A stretch of DNA of 64,000 nt from CAVPGP01 sp963704025 (GCA_963704025.1 CAVPGP010000003.1:620001-684000); one strand, 5' to 3'; shown: positions 8,573 through 18,580, counted from the first letter of the stretch. Made by a program: numbers and translations. Notes: generated from the sequence alone by a model not told the origin.

Positions 8573-8754
8573 TTCGGCGCTGAATACCGTGGCGGATATG
8601 GTCGATTCGCGATCACGTGGGCGAGGCGGCGCCCCGGCCGGATCTTCCAGCGAGATCCTCACCCGTCGCTCACCGAATCCATACCGGCCGCCACTACGGT
8701 GCAGGTATCCACCTCCACGCGGCGAAGCGCACGAGGTCGGAGCCGAGCTTTCCG

Positions 8755-8967
8755 ATGACAGACACCGACATGCCCCAGGAACTGGCTCACCGCTCGACCA
8801 ACGGGATCGAGGTCTCGCTGCTCTGGTCGCGGGCCGACGGCGCCCTCTCCGTCTTCGTCGTCGACGGCCGCTCCGGGAAGACCATGCGGATCGAGGCCCG
8901 AAGCGACAACGCACTCGACGTCTTCCATCACCCCTACGCGTATGCAGCGGCAGCCGGCCTCAACTGA
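8755..8967 (+). CDS. small conserved-looking protein, 70 aa
   Basis: The sequence alternates in a beta-beta pattern: GIEVSLLWSRADGALSVFVVD then GKTMRIEARSDNALDVFHHP, ending PYAYAAAAGLN. The pattern is typical of a small soluble domain, and the invariant-looking FHHPYAYA ending suggests a conserved actinobacterial family whose name I do not know. The ATG at 8755 (MTDTDM) begins just before the ordered part. The end overlaps the next gene by 26 bases, so the two are likely co-transcribed. Confidence 0.55.
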   Translation: MTDTDMPQELAHRSTNGIEVSLLWSRADGALSVFVVDGRSGKTMRIEARSDNALDVFHHPYAYAAAAGLN

Positions 8968-9106
8968 GCAGCCGATCTGCCTCGCCTGCGGCACGGCGCT
9001 CGCGCCGGCGCTCTGCGTCTCGGGGTCGCTGCGCTGTCACGACTGCCGTGACCGGCAGGAGCCCCTGCGGCGGGACCTCGTGGTAGAGGAGCGGCGCGCC
9101 GCATAG
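8942..9106 (+). CDS. mini zinc-ribbon protein, 54 aa (paralogue of 8309-8524)
   Basis: The motif CLACG followed by GSLRCHDCRDR matches the 8309 gene residue for residue in the core. Ligands would be four cysteines plus a histidine. The only in-frame start before the motif is the ATG at 8942, inside the end of the preceding gene. It stops 12 bases before the GTG of the hydroxy-acid dehydrogenase. The DNA around TGTCACGACTGCCGTGAC is almost identical in both copies. Function unknown. Confidence 0.5.
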   Translation: MQRQPASTEQPICLACGTALAPALCVSGSLRCHDCRDRQEPLRRDLVVEERRAA

Positions 9107-9118
9107 GATCGCGCCGTC

Positions 9119-10274
9119 GTGACCGACGGCTCGATGATCCAGAACGCGGTCTACATCGCCGGCGAGCCGGTGGCGCAGATCGCCGCCGCAGACTGGGAGC
9201 GGGCGGCCGAGGAGTCGCTCGACCCGGGCGCGTTCGGCTACATCGCGGGCGGCGCCGGCGCCGAGTCGACGATGCGCGCCAACCTCGAGGCGTTCCACAA
9301 CTGGCGTCTGCGCCCGCGGATGCTCACCGGGAACCGCGAGCGCGACATCTCCGTCGAGGTGCTCGGCACCCGCTCGCCGGCCCCGTTCTTCCTGGCGCCC
9401 GATCGGCGTGCTCTCGATCGCGCACCCGGAGGGGGAGCTGGCGGCCGCGCGGGGCGCCGCGTCCGAGGGGATCCCGTACATCCTCTCGTCGGCAGCGTCG
9501 CACTCGATCGAGGAGATCGCGGAGGCGATGGGGGACGCGCCGCGGTGGTTCCAGCTCTACTGGATCAACGACCGCGAGCGTCGCGAGCCTCGTTCGTGCG
9601 CCGTGCCGAGGCGGCCGGCTACTCGGCGATCGTCGATGACGCTCGACACGCTCACGCTCGGCTGGCGGCCGCGCGATCTCCGCAACGCCTACCTGCCGTT
9701 CATCAGGGGCGAGGGCTGCGCGCAGTACTTCACGGATCCGGTGTTCACCGCGCAGCTCGCGAAGCCGCCGGAGGAGGACCTGCTGACCGCCGCCGCGACG
9801 ATGCTCGCGACGTTCCCGAACCTCGGCCTCACCTGGGACGACCTCGGCTGGCTCCGCGAGCAGACCGAGCTGCCGCTGCTCGTCAAGGGCGTGCTGACCG
9901 CCGAGGACGCCGGGGAGGCGCGCTCGCGCGGCGTCGACGGGATCTGCGTCTCGAATCACGGCGGCCGCCAGGTGGACGGCGCCGTGGCGTCGCTCGACGC
10001 GCTCGTCGAGGTGCGCGACGCGGTCGGGCCGGAGTATCCGCTCTTCGTGGACGGCGGCATCCGCCACGGCGCTGACGTGCTGAAGGCGCTCGCGCTCGGC
10101 GCCGACGCGGTGCTCCTCGGCCGCCCGTACGCGTACGGCCTCGCCGTCGGCGGCCAGCAGGGCGTCGAGGCCGTGATCCGCAACCTCGCCGCCGAGACCG
10201 ACCTGACGCTGGCGCTGATGGGCGGCACGCTCGCCCGGGAGCTCGACCGGTCGTGGATCGCGGCGTCGTCCTAG
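9119..10274 (+). pseudogene. FMN-dependent alpha-hydroxy-acid oxidase/dehydrogenase, frameshifted
   Basis: The product resembles lactate 2-monooxygenase and glycolate-oxidase type flavoenzymes. The N-terminal part (IAGGAGAESTMRANLEAF) is in the frame starting at GTG 9119. From about 9400 the protein continues in another frame (IAHPEGELAAARGAA, SSAASHSIEEI). A short return to the first frame near 9580-9630 (ASFVRRAEAAGYSAIV) is followed by a further shift into TLDTLTLGWRPRDLRN. The FMN and substrate motifs SNHGGRQVDGA (catalytic His and Arg) and DGGIRHGADVLKAL are intact in the last part. Three small indels are needed. Either the gene is decaying or the assembly has errors here. Confidence 0.8.
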
Positions 10275-11282
10275 GCGAGCCCGGCTCGTTCGGTCTCGAG
10301 GAGATCGAGGTCGACCCGCCCGGGGCCGGCGAGGTGCTGGTGCGGATCGAGGCGAGCGGGGTCTGCCACACTGACCTGCACGTCGTCGAGGAGGACGGCT
10401 GGGGCCACCGGCTGCCGGTCCTGCTCGGTCACGAGGGCGCGGGCACCGTCGAGGCCGTCGGGGACGGCGTCGAGCACGTCGCGCCCGGGCGACCGGGTCG
10501 TGCTCGGCTGGAAGACCGCCTGCGGCACCTGCGATCTCTGCGCGCGCGGGCTGCCGCGCCAGTGCAAGCGGCCGCCGGCCGCGGTCGGGCGGCTTCATCG
10601 CGCGAACGGCGACGTGCTGACGCCGGTGCTCCGCACGGGGACATTCGCCACGCGCACCGTCGTGCCGCAGGCGGCGGCAGTGAAGATCCCGGACGCCCTG
10701 CCGGTCGAGCAGGCCTGCCTGATCGCGTGCGCGGTCGCGACAGGCGTGATGTCGGTGCTCGAGACGGCGCACGTCTGGGAGGGTGCGCGCGTGGCGGTGA
10801 TCGGCTGCGGCGCGATCGGCCTCTCGGTCGTCCAGGGCGCGCGTCTCGCCGGCGCCTCGGAGATCCGCGCCATCGACCTCGACGAGCGCAAGCTCGAGCA
10901 GGCGCTCCGCTTCGGCGCGACCCACACGGGCGAAGGGCGGGTCGACTTCGCCTTCGACGTGGTCGGGCGCGGCGCGACGTTCGAGCAGGCGCTGAGCCTG
11001 CTTGCAGGCGGCGGCACGGCGATCCTGATCGGCCTCTCCCCGGCGGGCGAGCGCGCGTCGGTCGAGCTGCCCGCGCTGTTCGCGCGCCGCGCGACGATCA
11101 AGGTCTCGCACGGCGGCGACCACGTCGCGTCCGAGGACTTCCCCCGCCTCGCGCAGTGGGCGCTCGAGGGCAAGCTCGACTTGGCCGGCATGGTGACGCG
11201 CGAGATCGGGCTGGAGGACGTCCCCCAGGCGTTCGAGGAGATGCGGCGCGGCGACGTGATCCGCTCGGTCATCCGGTTGTGA
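10253..11282 (+). pseudogene. zinc-dependent alcohol dehydrogenase (MDR family), one frameshift
   Basis: A medium-chain dehydrogenase: the catalytic zinc region GVCHTDLH and GHEGAGTVE come first, then the structural-zinc lobe CGTCDLCARGLPRQC and the nucleotide fold GCGAIGLSVVQGARLAGA. It should oxidise an alcohol with NAD(P). The N-terminal frame starts at GTG 10253, overlapping the previous gene by 22 bases. A single extra G in the run at 10487-10489 shifts the frame between HVAPG and RVVLGWKTACG. Apart from that base the gene is complete and about 340 aa long. It probably forms an oxidation unit with the preceding hydroxy-acid enzyme. Confidence 0.83.
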
Positions 11283-11284
11283 GG

Positions 11285-11713
11285 ATGCTCGACCTCCTGC
11301 AGGCGATGGTCGCGGGCGACGCGCCGCCGCCGCCGATCGGGCAGCTGCTCGGCTTCCGCCTGGTCGAGGTCGGCGACGGTCGCGCCGTCTTCGAGGTCGA
11401 CGCCGACGAGCGTTTCTGGAATCCGATGGGCACGGTGCACGGCGGCCTCCTCGCCGACGTGGCCGATGCCGCGCTGGGTGTCGCGTGGGCCTCGAGGCTC
11501 GAGGAGGGCGAATCGTTCACGACGCTCGAGCTGAAGATCAACTTCCTGCGCCCGGTCCGCGAGGGGAGGCTGACAGCGGTCGGCTTTGTGATCAAGGACG
11601 GCCGCCACGTCGGCATGACCGAATGCGAGGTCACGGACCCGGAGGACCGCCTCGTCGCCAAGGCGTCCGCGACGCTGATGACGCTCCGCGGCGAGCTCGC
11701 GCAGGGGCGCTGA
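11285..11713 (+). CDS. PaaI-type hotdog thioesterase, 142 aa
   Basis: A single hotdog fold with the PaaI signature NPMGTVHGGLLADVADAA near residues 45-62. The HGG loop and the following Asp are the acyl-CoA thioesterase active-site elements. It should hydrolyse small acyl- or aryl-CoA esters in the cytosol. The ATG lies two bases after the stop of the alcohol dehydrogenase, so it is the last gene of that unit. It is intact although both upstream genes carry indels. Confidence 0.85.
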   Translation: MLDLLQAMVAGDAPPPPIGQLLGFRLVEVGDGRAVFEVDADERFWNPMGTVHGGLLADVADAALGVAWASRLEEGESFTTLELKINFLRPVREGRLTAVGFVIKDGRHVGMTECEVTDPEDRLVAKASATLMTLRGELAQGR

Positions 11714-11719
11714 GCTAGA

Positions 11720-11878
11720 GGCTTGATGTGAAACTCCGGCACACACGGCCGGTGTGCCAGACACGGCGCGGTTCATCCGGCTCGGGCTTACCCGTAGCAC
11801 CACTACGCGCTGCGCCCGATCCGGCTGAACCGCTTGATCTGGCCCATCCCCGCACGCACCCCAGTTTCACATCAAGCC
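11720..11878. repeat. nested inverted-repeat block
   Basis: The outer arms GGCTTGATGTGAAACT (11720-11735) and its exact complement (11863-11878) are 16 bp and perfect. Inside are a short hairpin (GGCACAC / GTGTGCC) and a longer imperfect one with arms CGGTTCATCCGGCTCGGG and CCCGATCCGGCTGAACCG. The right arm ends exactly where the transposase fragment begins. It could be a miniature element or rearranged insertion-sequence ends. Confidence 0.6.
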
Positions 11879-12164
11879 GTGGATCTACGTCAAGAGCCGC
11901 GCGGTGCAGCAGCTGCTCGCCCGCCACCAGATCCGGCACCTGACCACGAAGCCCTACCGGCCACGCACGAACGGGAAGATCGAACGCCTCCACCAAACGA
12001 TGGCGCACGAGTGGGCTTACGGACTCGTCTACCGCTCCCATCACGACCGCGCCGCCGCCCTGCCACACTGGCTGCACCACTACAACACCACGCGGCCGCA
12101 CAGCTCACTCGGAGGCCATGCCCCGATCAGCCGCGTTCACAACGTCCGTAGGCAGGACATCTAG
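11879..12164 (+). pseudogene. IS481-type integrase/transposase, C-terminal fragment
   Basis: The last 90 or so residues of an rve-family transposase remain: WIYVKSRAVQQLL, then RPYRPRTNGK-like TKPYRPRTNGKIERLHQTM with the catalytic Glu, and the ending NTTRPHSSLGG. The N-terminal helix-turn-helix and the first two catalytic Asp are missing, so it cannot be active. Homology begins directly after the inverted repeat at 11878. Its TAG stop overlaps the stop codon of the convergent subtilase. Confidence 0.8.
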
Positions 12165-15100
12165 CTCCGGCTGATCGTGACCGGAACGCTCAGCGCGCGC
12201 GGCGCCGTCGGCGGCCCGAGCAGCAGCTCGCCCACATAGCTCTGACCTGGGGTCATCGTCCTGTCGTACGTGACGTGGATCGTCACCGGCGTGCCGCTCG
12301 GGACGGCCGCGGCCGGCAGCCCGCTCACCGACAGATCGTTGCCCTGGACGATCCGGTTCGCCAGGTGGAACGTCGGGCTCCCGGTGACGCCGAACCCGTG
12401 GACCCACACCTGGTAGTGGCCGTCCGGCGGCACGACGAGCTTCACCGACTCGACGCCGGACGAGCTGGCAGACGAGCCGACGATTTCGCTCGACGTGAAG
12501 ATGCCGTCGTTGTTGGCGTCGTAGAGTACGAACAGGTCGATGTCGTTTCCTGCGAGATCGGTGCCGAACGTCGCCTGCGAGGCATGTGCGAGCGTGAAGT
12601 CGCGCTTGACGGACGCCGTCGAAGGATCGTCCGGGTCGTCCTGGTGCGCGGTCTCGGTCGTCGAGCCTCCCTGGCTCAAGCCGTAGCCTTCCGCCTTCAG
12701 GCCCGCGAGGTCGAGCGAGGACCTGAACGTGACGTCGAACGACCCGCTGTTCGACGTCGTCGACTGCGTGACGCTGCTCGGGCTGACGTTGGCGCTTCCC
12801 AGCGTGACCTTGAACGGAACGTCGAACCTGTCGCCGTTGTAATGGACGCCGTGGGCGACGACCGCGTTGAGGCCCTCGGTCGCCGGCGCGGCGACGAGGT
12901 CCTCCGGCCCGCCCGAGCCGGTGTCGAAGCGCCACGTCCCGCTCCCGAGGTACGCGTTGGGGCTCTTTCCGAGCGTGTTCAGGATGTAGGGCGCGTAGAT
13001 CGAGCCCGGTCCGGCCAGCTGGTACTCGTTCGCGGACCGTCCCATCAGCAGCGTGTCGAGGTCGGTCGGGAAGGCGTCGCTCCACGTCGTGTCGGCGAGG
13101 AACAGGGTCCCGGCCGGCGGGGCCTTGGCCACGTCGTAGAAGAAGAACCGCCAGTCACCGGACTCGGCGCGCCACGTCCAGTCGTTCGCGCCGAAGATGG
13201 AGCCGTTGTTGTACAGGGACTTGCTCTGCGCGGTCGCCACCGCGTCCCCGCCGAAGGCGAGGCTGCCCGTGACGTTGCCGGCAGCATCCTGCGGCGCGGT
13301 TGCCGCGACCGCGAGTGAGACCGGGACCACCGTCTTGCCCGCGGAGCCGGACGCCACCACCGCTCCCTCGTACATCCCGTACGGGGCGCTCGAGGGAACG
13401 TTGATCGTCGCCGTGAACGCGTTGCCGCTGACCGGGGTCGTGGTGACCCAGGGCCAGTCGACGTTCTTGTAGTAGTCGATCTCGAACCTGAAGTCGGTCT
13501 TGTCGATCGCCGGGTTGGCCGGCGAGTGCTGGAGACCGATGAAGATCCCGTCCGCCATCCTCTGCGCCGGCTGGCGGATGAAGCCCGTGAGGGCGTTGGA
13601 GCCGGTGCGGTGGTAGAAGAACCGGACGTACTCGCCCTGCTCCAGCTCGGAATGGTCGAAGTCGAGGTCCGGGAACCCGTCGATGTTCGAGCTCGTGTCG
13701 AGGTCCTGGTGGTTGACGACGCCGTTGCGGTTGCGGTCGGTCCAGAGCCTGCGGTCACGGTTGACGTCCGTCCAGTTGTAGGCCAAGAGACGCCACGCCT
13801 GGTCCGCCTGATAGTCGTCGTCGCCGTCGAACTGCGCGTGCGGGTAGTTCGCCCGGATCACGACGAGGTCGGCGTCGGAATGCGCCTTGATCCTGCTGGT
13901 GATGTCGATGAGGTAGTCGGGCGCGTTGAAGTTGAACGGCGACTCCTTCGCGACGGACGGGCTCTGATAGTCGAACGAGTCGGTGGCCACCTTCTGCAGC
14001 ATCCGGTCCGAGATCGAGAGCGAGCCCGAACCCGGATTGGCCACGGTGAAGGTCTGCGTGTCGGAGCCGCCCGGCGGGAGCACGCGCGGGAAGGCCGAGT
14101 ACCTGGCTCCGCGGTAGCTCCCCGGCCGCCACTCGCTCGGCGAGATGCTCGGCGCCGCGCCGGCCGCGGCCTTCGCGGCCCGCGCCGCGTCCACGGAGCC
14201 CGAGCCCTGGACGAATAAGTCGTAGCCGAGGTCCAGCGCCGACGACTTCAGGTACTGCTTCGACTCCCGCCAGAACTCGCTGCCCGGTGCCGACGGTAGC
14301 GGGCCTGGATGTGTCTGCCGATACGCCTGGTAGATGAGGGCCGTCGCCGCCACCGCCACGGGCGTCGAGCGACTTGTGCCGCCCCACGTGGTCCAGGCCG
14401 TCTGGCCGTCGATCACGGAGTTCAGCGTCGCGTCGCCGGCCGAGAACGAGCCGTCCGCGACCACGTCGACCCCGGGGCGGCCGGTCGCCCCTGGCCCGCG
14501 GTTCGACCACTCGATCACGTCGTTGTCGACGACCTGCGAGTAGCGTGCGATCGAGTCCCAGCCTGTGCCGCCGAACTGGGTCGAGGCACCGACCTGGATC
14601 CCCGCGAACGGCGCGGGTGAGGTCGCGGTCCCGAAGCCCGGCGCGCCGTTCCCCGTGGAGAAAAGCGGCGTCGTCGACGTCCCGAAGTGCCAGATGTCGC
14701 CCTCCTGGCTCGCGGCGTCGAAGCCGTCGTTGTCGTCGTCCGAGGAGCCGTACGAGTTCGACGTCACGTCGACGCCGTGGCCCGTGGTGAGGATGTAGCC
14801 GAGCTGGGTCGAGAAGTCGAACGAGAAGTAGATGTCGCCCATGGGCGCGAGCCTGGCCCGCGGCGCGCCGCCGATGACGGCGCCGGGATACGTGCCGCCG
14901 CCGTCGTCGTGCTTCCACCACCAGCTCTTGTGCCAGTCGCTGCGCCAATCAGTGTTCCAGTCGCCGCCCTTGGAGTCGTGCCCGTCGGGCAAGTCGGCGA
15001 AGGACGGGGCCTTGCCGTTGACGACGGCCTGGCCGACGATGTTCGAGGCGGTCAGCGTGCCGTGGCCCTCGATTCCCGTGTCGAAGTCGCCCGTCCAGGC

Positions 15101-16369
15101 GAGCATCGACCCGGCAGCAGGCGTCGTGTCGACGCCGAAGTCGGTCAGGCCGCCGGGGATCGTCGTCTCGCCGTCGGCGATGAAGTAGAGCAGGCCTCCC
15201 GAGAGGTCGGTGTAGCCGTCGCCGTTGACGTCCCGGTAGGAGACCGGCGAACCCTTCGTGACGGGCTTCTCGTCGCCGAATTCGAAGTCGTCGTCGAGGT
15301 CGACGTAGACCGTGTCGTAGACGCCTGCCGTGCTCGGGTCGGTGAGCAGGACGGCCGGCCGCTCGCCGTAGAGCTGCAACAGGTAGTCGTCCGGATGGGA
15401 GCTGAGGTAGACCGTGCCCGACTTGCTCCACGAGGCCGGGAAGGAGTAGGTGTGGTTCGCGGTCCCGTCCGGAGCCTCGAAGCTCCGCGACGGGCCGAGG
15501 CGGGTCGCGAACTCGACCGTGCACGTGCGCCTGCCGTCGCGGTCGCGCTTCGACCTCGGGCAGCTCGCCGTCTCGGGTGTGGTCGTCGTGTACCAGCTGA
15601 GCCCCTGGTCGACGAGCTCGGGCGCGGCGAGGAAGAGCAGCGTCCCGTACGGGTCGAACGCCTTCGGCCACCCGGTCCAGCCGGGGTCCGGCGCGTCGTT
15701 GCCCCACGTCTGCCACGTGCCGATCAGGTCCGGGTGACCCCAGTCGGTGCCGCCGTCGAGGACGCTGACCGTCGTGCCCTCGCCCGTGTAGCCCGCCTTC
15801 CACGCGTCGGCGAACCGGTGAGTCCTCGCGTCGAGGACGTTGAGCTTCTTCAGCGCCTCGAAGTTGGAGCCCTTGAGCGGCGGCGCCTTCGCGTACGGCA
15901 CCTCGCGCTTGAAGTAGGCCCTGAGCGCCTCGTTGCGCACGCGCTTCGCGGGCTGCCTGCCGATGGACGGGTCGCTCGTCGGGGAGCTGGTCTGCCGGAA
16001 GTCGACGGCGCCGACGGTCTTGACACCGTCGAAGCTCGCGAGCTTCGGCAGCTTCTGGACGCCGATGCGGCCGACGACGAGCGAGAAGCCGTTGCGGGAC
16101 GCCGCGTGCGCGTGCTCGAGCAGTCCCTTCACCTGCGCCGCCGCGGCGTCGTTCGTGGTCACGAAGACGGGCACCCTCGCGGTCGACCCCGCTTCGACCT
16201 TCCGCCGGAGCTCCGGCGCAAGCTTCTCGACCGCCGGGCCGGTCTTCGTCACGACCCGGTCCGGCTTCCTGACCGTCCTGGACGCGGCCGATGTGACCGA
16301 TGCGGCGATTGTGACGACCAGTGTCAGTGCCGCAGCCAGCGCCGACACGCGGTACGTGATGCTCTTCAC
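12161..16369 (-). CDS. large secreted subtilisin-like serine protease, 1402 aa
   Basis: A signal peptide (ITYRVSALAAALTLVVTIAA) precedes an inhibitor-like propeptide of about 100 residues. The S8 triad is visible: Asp in TVSVLDGGTDWGHPDL, His in EGHGTLTASNIVG and Ser in GGTSRSTPVAVAATAL. A long insertion lies between Asp and His and carries calcium-loop-like motifs (DVNGDGYTDLSGG). A second set (TDRNRNGVVNHQDLD) lies in the large C-terminal half, which looks built of beta-sandwich domains. The GTG at 16369 fits the signal peptide and has GGGAGAG upstream; an ATG at 16408 would add 13 residues. The stop codon lies at the junction with a transposase fragment, so the extreme C-terminus may be altered. 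Role: extracellular protein degradation. Confidence 0.9.
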   Translation of the reverse strand: MKSITYRVSALAAALTLVVTIAASVTSAASRTVRKPDRVVTKTGPAVEKLAPELRRKVEAGSTARVPVFVTTNDAAAAQVKGLLEHAHAASRNGFSLVVGRIGVQKLPKLASFDGVKTVGAVDFRQTSSPTSDPSIGRQPAKRVRNEALRAYFKREVPYAKAPPLKGSNFEALKKLNVLDARTHRFADAWKAGYTGEGTTVSVLDGGTDWGHPDLIGTWQTWGNDAPDPGWTGWPKAFDPYGTLLFLAAPELVDQGLSWYTTTTPETASCPRSKRDRDGRRTCTVEFATRLGPSRSFEAPDGTANHTYSFPASWSKSGTVYLSSHPDDYLLQLYGERPAVLLTDPSTAGVYDTVYVDLDDDFEFGDEKPVTKGSPVSYRDVNGDGYTDLSGGLLYFIADGETTIPGGLTDFGVDTTPAAGSMLAWTGDFDTGIEGHGTLTASNIVGQAVVNGKAPSFADLPDGHDSKGGDWNTDWRSDWHKSWWWKHDDGGGTYPGAVIGGAPRARLAPMGDIYFSFDFSTQLGYILTTGHGVDVTSNSYGSSDDDNDGFDAASQEGDIWHFGTSTTPLFSTGNGAPGFGTATSPAPFAGIQVGASTQFGGTGWDSIARYSQVVDNDVIEWSNRGPGATGRPGVDVVADGSFSAGDATLNSVIDGQTAWTTWGGTSRSTPVAVAATALIYQAYRQTHPGPLPSAPGSEFWRESKQYLKSSALDLGYDLFVQGSGSVDAARAAKAAAGAAPSISPSEWRPGSYRGARYSAFPRVLPPGGSDTQTFTVANPGSGSLSISDRMLQKVATDSFDYQSPSVAKESPFNFNAPDYLIDITSRIKAHSDADLVVIRANYPHAQFDGDDDYQADQAWRLLAYNWTDVNRDRRLWTDRNRNGVVNHQDLDTSSNIDGFPDLDFDHSELEQGEYVRFFYHRTGSNALTGFIRQPAQRMADGIFIGLQHSPANPAIDKTDFRFEIDYYKNVDWPWVTTTPVSGNAFTATINVPSSAPYGMYEGAVVASGSAGKTVVPVSLAVAATAPQDAAGNVTGSLAFGGDAVATAQSKSLYNNGSIFGANDWTWRAESGDWRFFFYDVAKAPPAGTLFLADTTWSDAFPTDLDTLLMGRSANEYQLAGPGSIYAPYILNTLGKSPNAYLGSGTWRFDTGSGGPEDLVAAPATEGLNAVVAHGVHYNGDRFDVPFKVTLGSANVSPSSVTQSTTSNSGSFDVTFRSSLDLAGLKAEGYGLSQGGSTTETAHQDDPDDPSTASVKRDFTLAHASQATFGTDLAGNDIDLFVLYDANNDGIFTSSEIVGSSASSSGVESVKLVVPPDGHYQVWVHGFGVTGSPTFHLANRIVQGNDLSVSGLPAAAVPSGTPVTIHVTYDRTMTPGQSYVGELLLGPPTAPRALSVPVTISRS

Positions 16370-16481
16370 GGCGTGTTTCTCTCCCTCGATTCGCCTCGTC
16401 GGGCGCATTCAAGGCAAATATCGTTGTGTCTACAATCACCCGATTGGGAACGCGGCGGCGAAATGCGGGAGGATCCGTGAG

Positions 16482-17617
16482 ATGGAGCTGAGAGACACCC
16501 CGGAGGAGGCCGCGTTCCGCGCGACGCGCGCGCCTGGCTCGCGGACAACATCCCCGACGAGCTGCGCGGCTTCCGCGGCAGCGAGACACGCTTCGAGGAG
16601 CACGGCCGCGCGTGGAGCCGGAAGCTCTACGAGGCCGGCTACGCCGGTCTGACCTGGCCGGAGGAGTTCGGCGGCGCCGGCGCGCCGTACAGCTACCAGG
16701 CGATCTTCCTCGAGGAGGCCGCGCGCGCCGAGGCGCCGCAGCACCTGGGCGTGATCGGGCTCGGGATGGCCGGGCCGACGATCATCGCGCACGGCACCGA
16801 CGAGCAGAAGAAGCGCTACCTGGAGAGGATCCTCTCGGCCGACGAGATCTGGTGCCAGGGCTTCTCCGAGCCCGACGCGGGATCCGACCTCTCCGCGGTG
16901 CGCACCCGCGCGGACCGGAAGGGCGACGTCTACGTCGTCAACGGCCAGAAGGTGTGGTCGTCGTTCGCGCACATCGCCGACTGGTGCATCCTCGTCACGC
17001 GCTCCGACCCGGAGAGCGAGCGCCACGCGGGCCTGACGTACCTGCTGGTCGACATGCACGCGCCCGGCGTCGAGGTGCGGCCGCTGCGCCAGATCACGGG
17101 CCACGCGGAGTTCAACGAGATCTTCTTCAGCGACGTCGAGGTGCCGGTCGAGAACCGGCTCGACGAGGAGGGGAACGGCTGGGCGGTCGCGATGACGACG
17201 CTCCTGCACGAGCGCGGCACGCTCGGGTTCGCGCTCACCGGCGCGCTCGACGTCGCCGTCCGCCGGCTGGCCGGGCTCGCGCGAGAGAAGGGGACGACGG
17301 CGACGCAGGAGGACCGGATCGCGCGCGAGTGGATCGATCTGAACGCGGTGCGCTTCACGAACTACCGCGCGCTCTCGTCCCTGATGAAGACCGGCATCCC
17401 CGGCCCGGAGGGCTCGGTCGCGAAGCTCGTCTGGTCGGAGGCGAACCAGCGCCTGACGAAGCTCGCGCTCGAGCTGCAGGACGGGGAGGCCCAGGAGATG
17501 GGCTACTGGCAGTACCTGCAGCTGCGCTCGCGCGGCAACACGATCGAGGCGGGGACGAGCGAGATCCTGCGCAACATCATCGCCGAGCGCGTGCTCGGCC
17601 TCCCGAGGGGGCGGTAG
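16482..17617 (+). pseudogene. acyl-CoA dehydrogenase, one frameshift near the start
   Basis: A FadE-type flavoenzyme of about 378 aa. The ATG at 16482 has GGGAGG upstream and begins MELRDTPEEAAFRA. At about 16521-16533 the frame shifts and continues WLADNIPDELRGFRG to the end. FAD and substrate motifs are intact: QGFSEPDAGSDLSAVRT, NGQKVWSSFAH and the ending EAGTSEILRNIIAER. The residue just before the GTSE glycine, where many relatives have the catalytic Glu, is Ala here with Glu one further back. The next gene starts three bases downstream, giving a two-subunit pair as in heterotetrameric actinobacterial dehydrogenases. Confidence 0.82.
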
Positions 17618-17619
17618 CG

Positions 17620-18580
17620 ATGGATTTCACCTTCTCCGAGATCCAGGAGGAGCTGCGCAAGCAGGCGCGCGGCTGGGCGCAGGAGCGCTGGCCGCTCGAG
17701 CGCGCGCAGGAGGCGGAGTACGACCCCTCGACCTGGGCGGAGCTGGCCGAGCTCGGCTGGCTCGGCGTCTCCGTCCCGGAGGAGCAGGGAGGTGCCGGGC
17801 TGTCGTTCCTCGAGGAGGCGGTGCTCTTCGAGGAGCTCGGCTACGCGCTCTACGTCGGGCCCGTTCTTCTCGACGGTCGCGCTGGCGCTCCCGTCGCTCG
17901 GCGGCGAGGACGCGGCGGCGGTCGCAGCCGGCGAGGCGAAGTGGTCGGCGCTCGTCGACGGCCGCGTGCCGGAGCTCGACCGCGTCGACCGGGTGCTGAC
18001 GGGCGACGGCGCCGTCGCGGGCGGCGGCGAGGTCGCGCCGACGATGGACGAGACCAGGCCGCTCGGACGGCTGGCGGGGAAGGACGCGGAGCTCGACCGG
18101 CCGCGGGTTCTGGCGGCGACGGCGCTCGAGGCGGTCGGCGTCGGCCAGCGGGCGCTGGAGCTCGCCGTCGAGTACGTCGGCGCGCGGGAGCAGTTCGGCA
18201 AGCGGATCGGCATCTACCAGGCTGTGTCGCACCAGGTCGTCGACGCGTTCGTCGACGTCGAGCTGGCCCGCTCGCTCGCCTACTGGGCCGCGTGGGCCGT
18301 CGCGGAGGACGATCCGCAGGCGCCGCTGGCCGCGGCGGCGGCGAAGGCGAAGGCGACGGAGGCGGCCGTCGCCGCCTGCGAGCGCTCGATCCAGGTGCAC
18401 GGCGGCATCGGCTTCACGTGGGAGCATCCGCTGCACCGCTACTACAAGCGCGCCCAGTGGCTCGAGTCGTTCGCCGGCTACCCGGCCGTGCACCGCGCGA
18501 CCGTGGCGAAGGCGCTCCTCGCGGGCGAGGCCGACGCCGAGCCGCGCGCCCCGGCAGGCGCGCCGGCGCACGCGAAGTGA
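17620..18580 (+). pseudogene. second acyl-CoA dehydrogenase subunit, one frameshift
   Basis: It begins MDFTFSEIQEELRKQARGW at 17620, right after the first subunit. An extra C in the CCC run at 17860-17862 shifts the frame between ALYVGPV and FFSTVALALPSLGG. The C-terminal half has the usual REQFGKRIGIYQAVSHQ and IQVHGGIGFTWEHPLH segments and is shorter than a full FadE, as expected for the companion subunit of a heteromeric enzyme. With that base removed the gene is about 319 aa. It probably acts with 16482-17617. Confidence 0.82.

Noticed and set aside
9324..11123. Minus-strand open frame of about 599 aa across two dehydrogenase genes
   Set aside because: Arginine- and alanine-rich low-complexity translation; the plus strand has clear enzyme motifs.
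14687..16480. Long plus-strand open frame (about 597 aa) opposite the subtilase
   Set aside because: High GC keeps antisense frames open. It lacks any motif and the minus strand carries a full catalytic triad.
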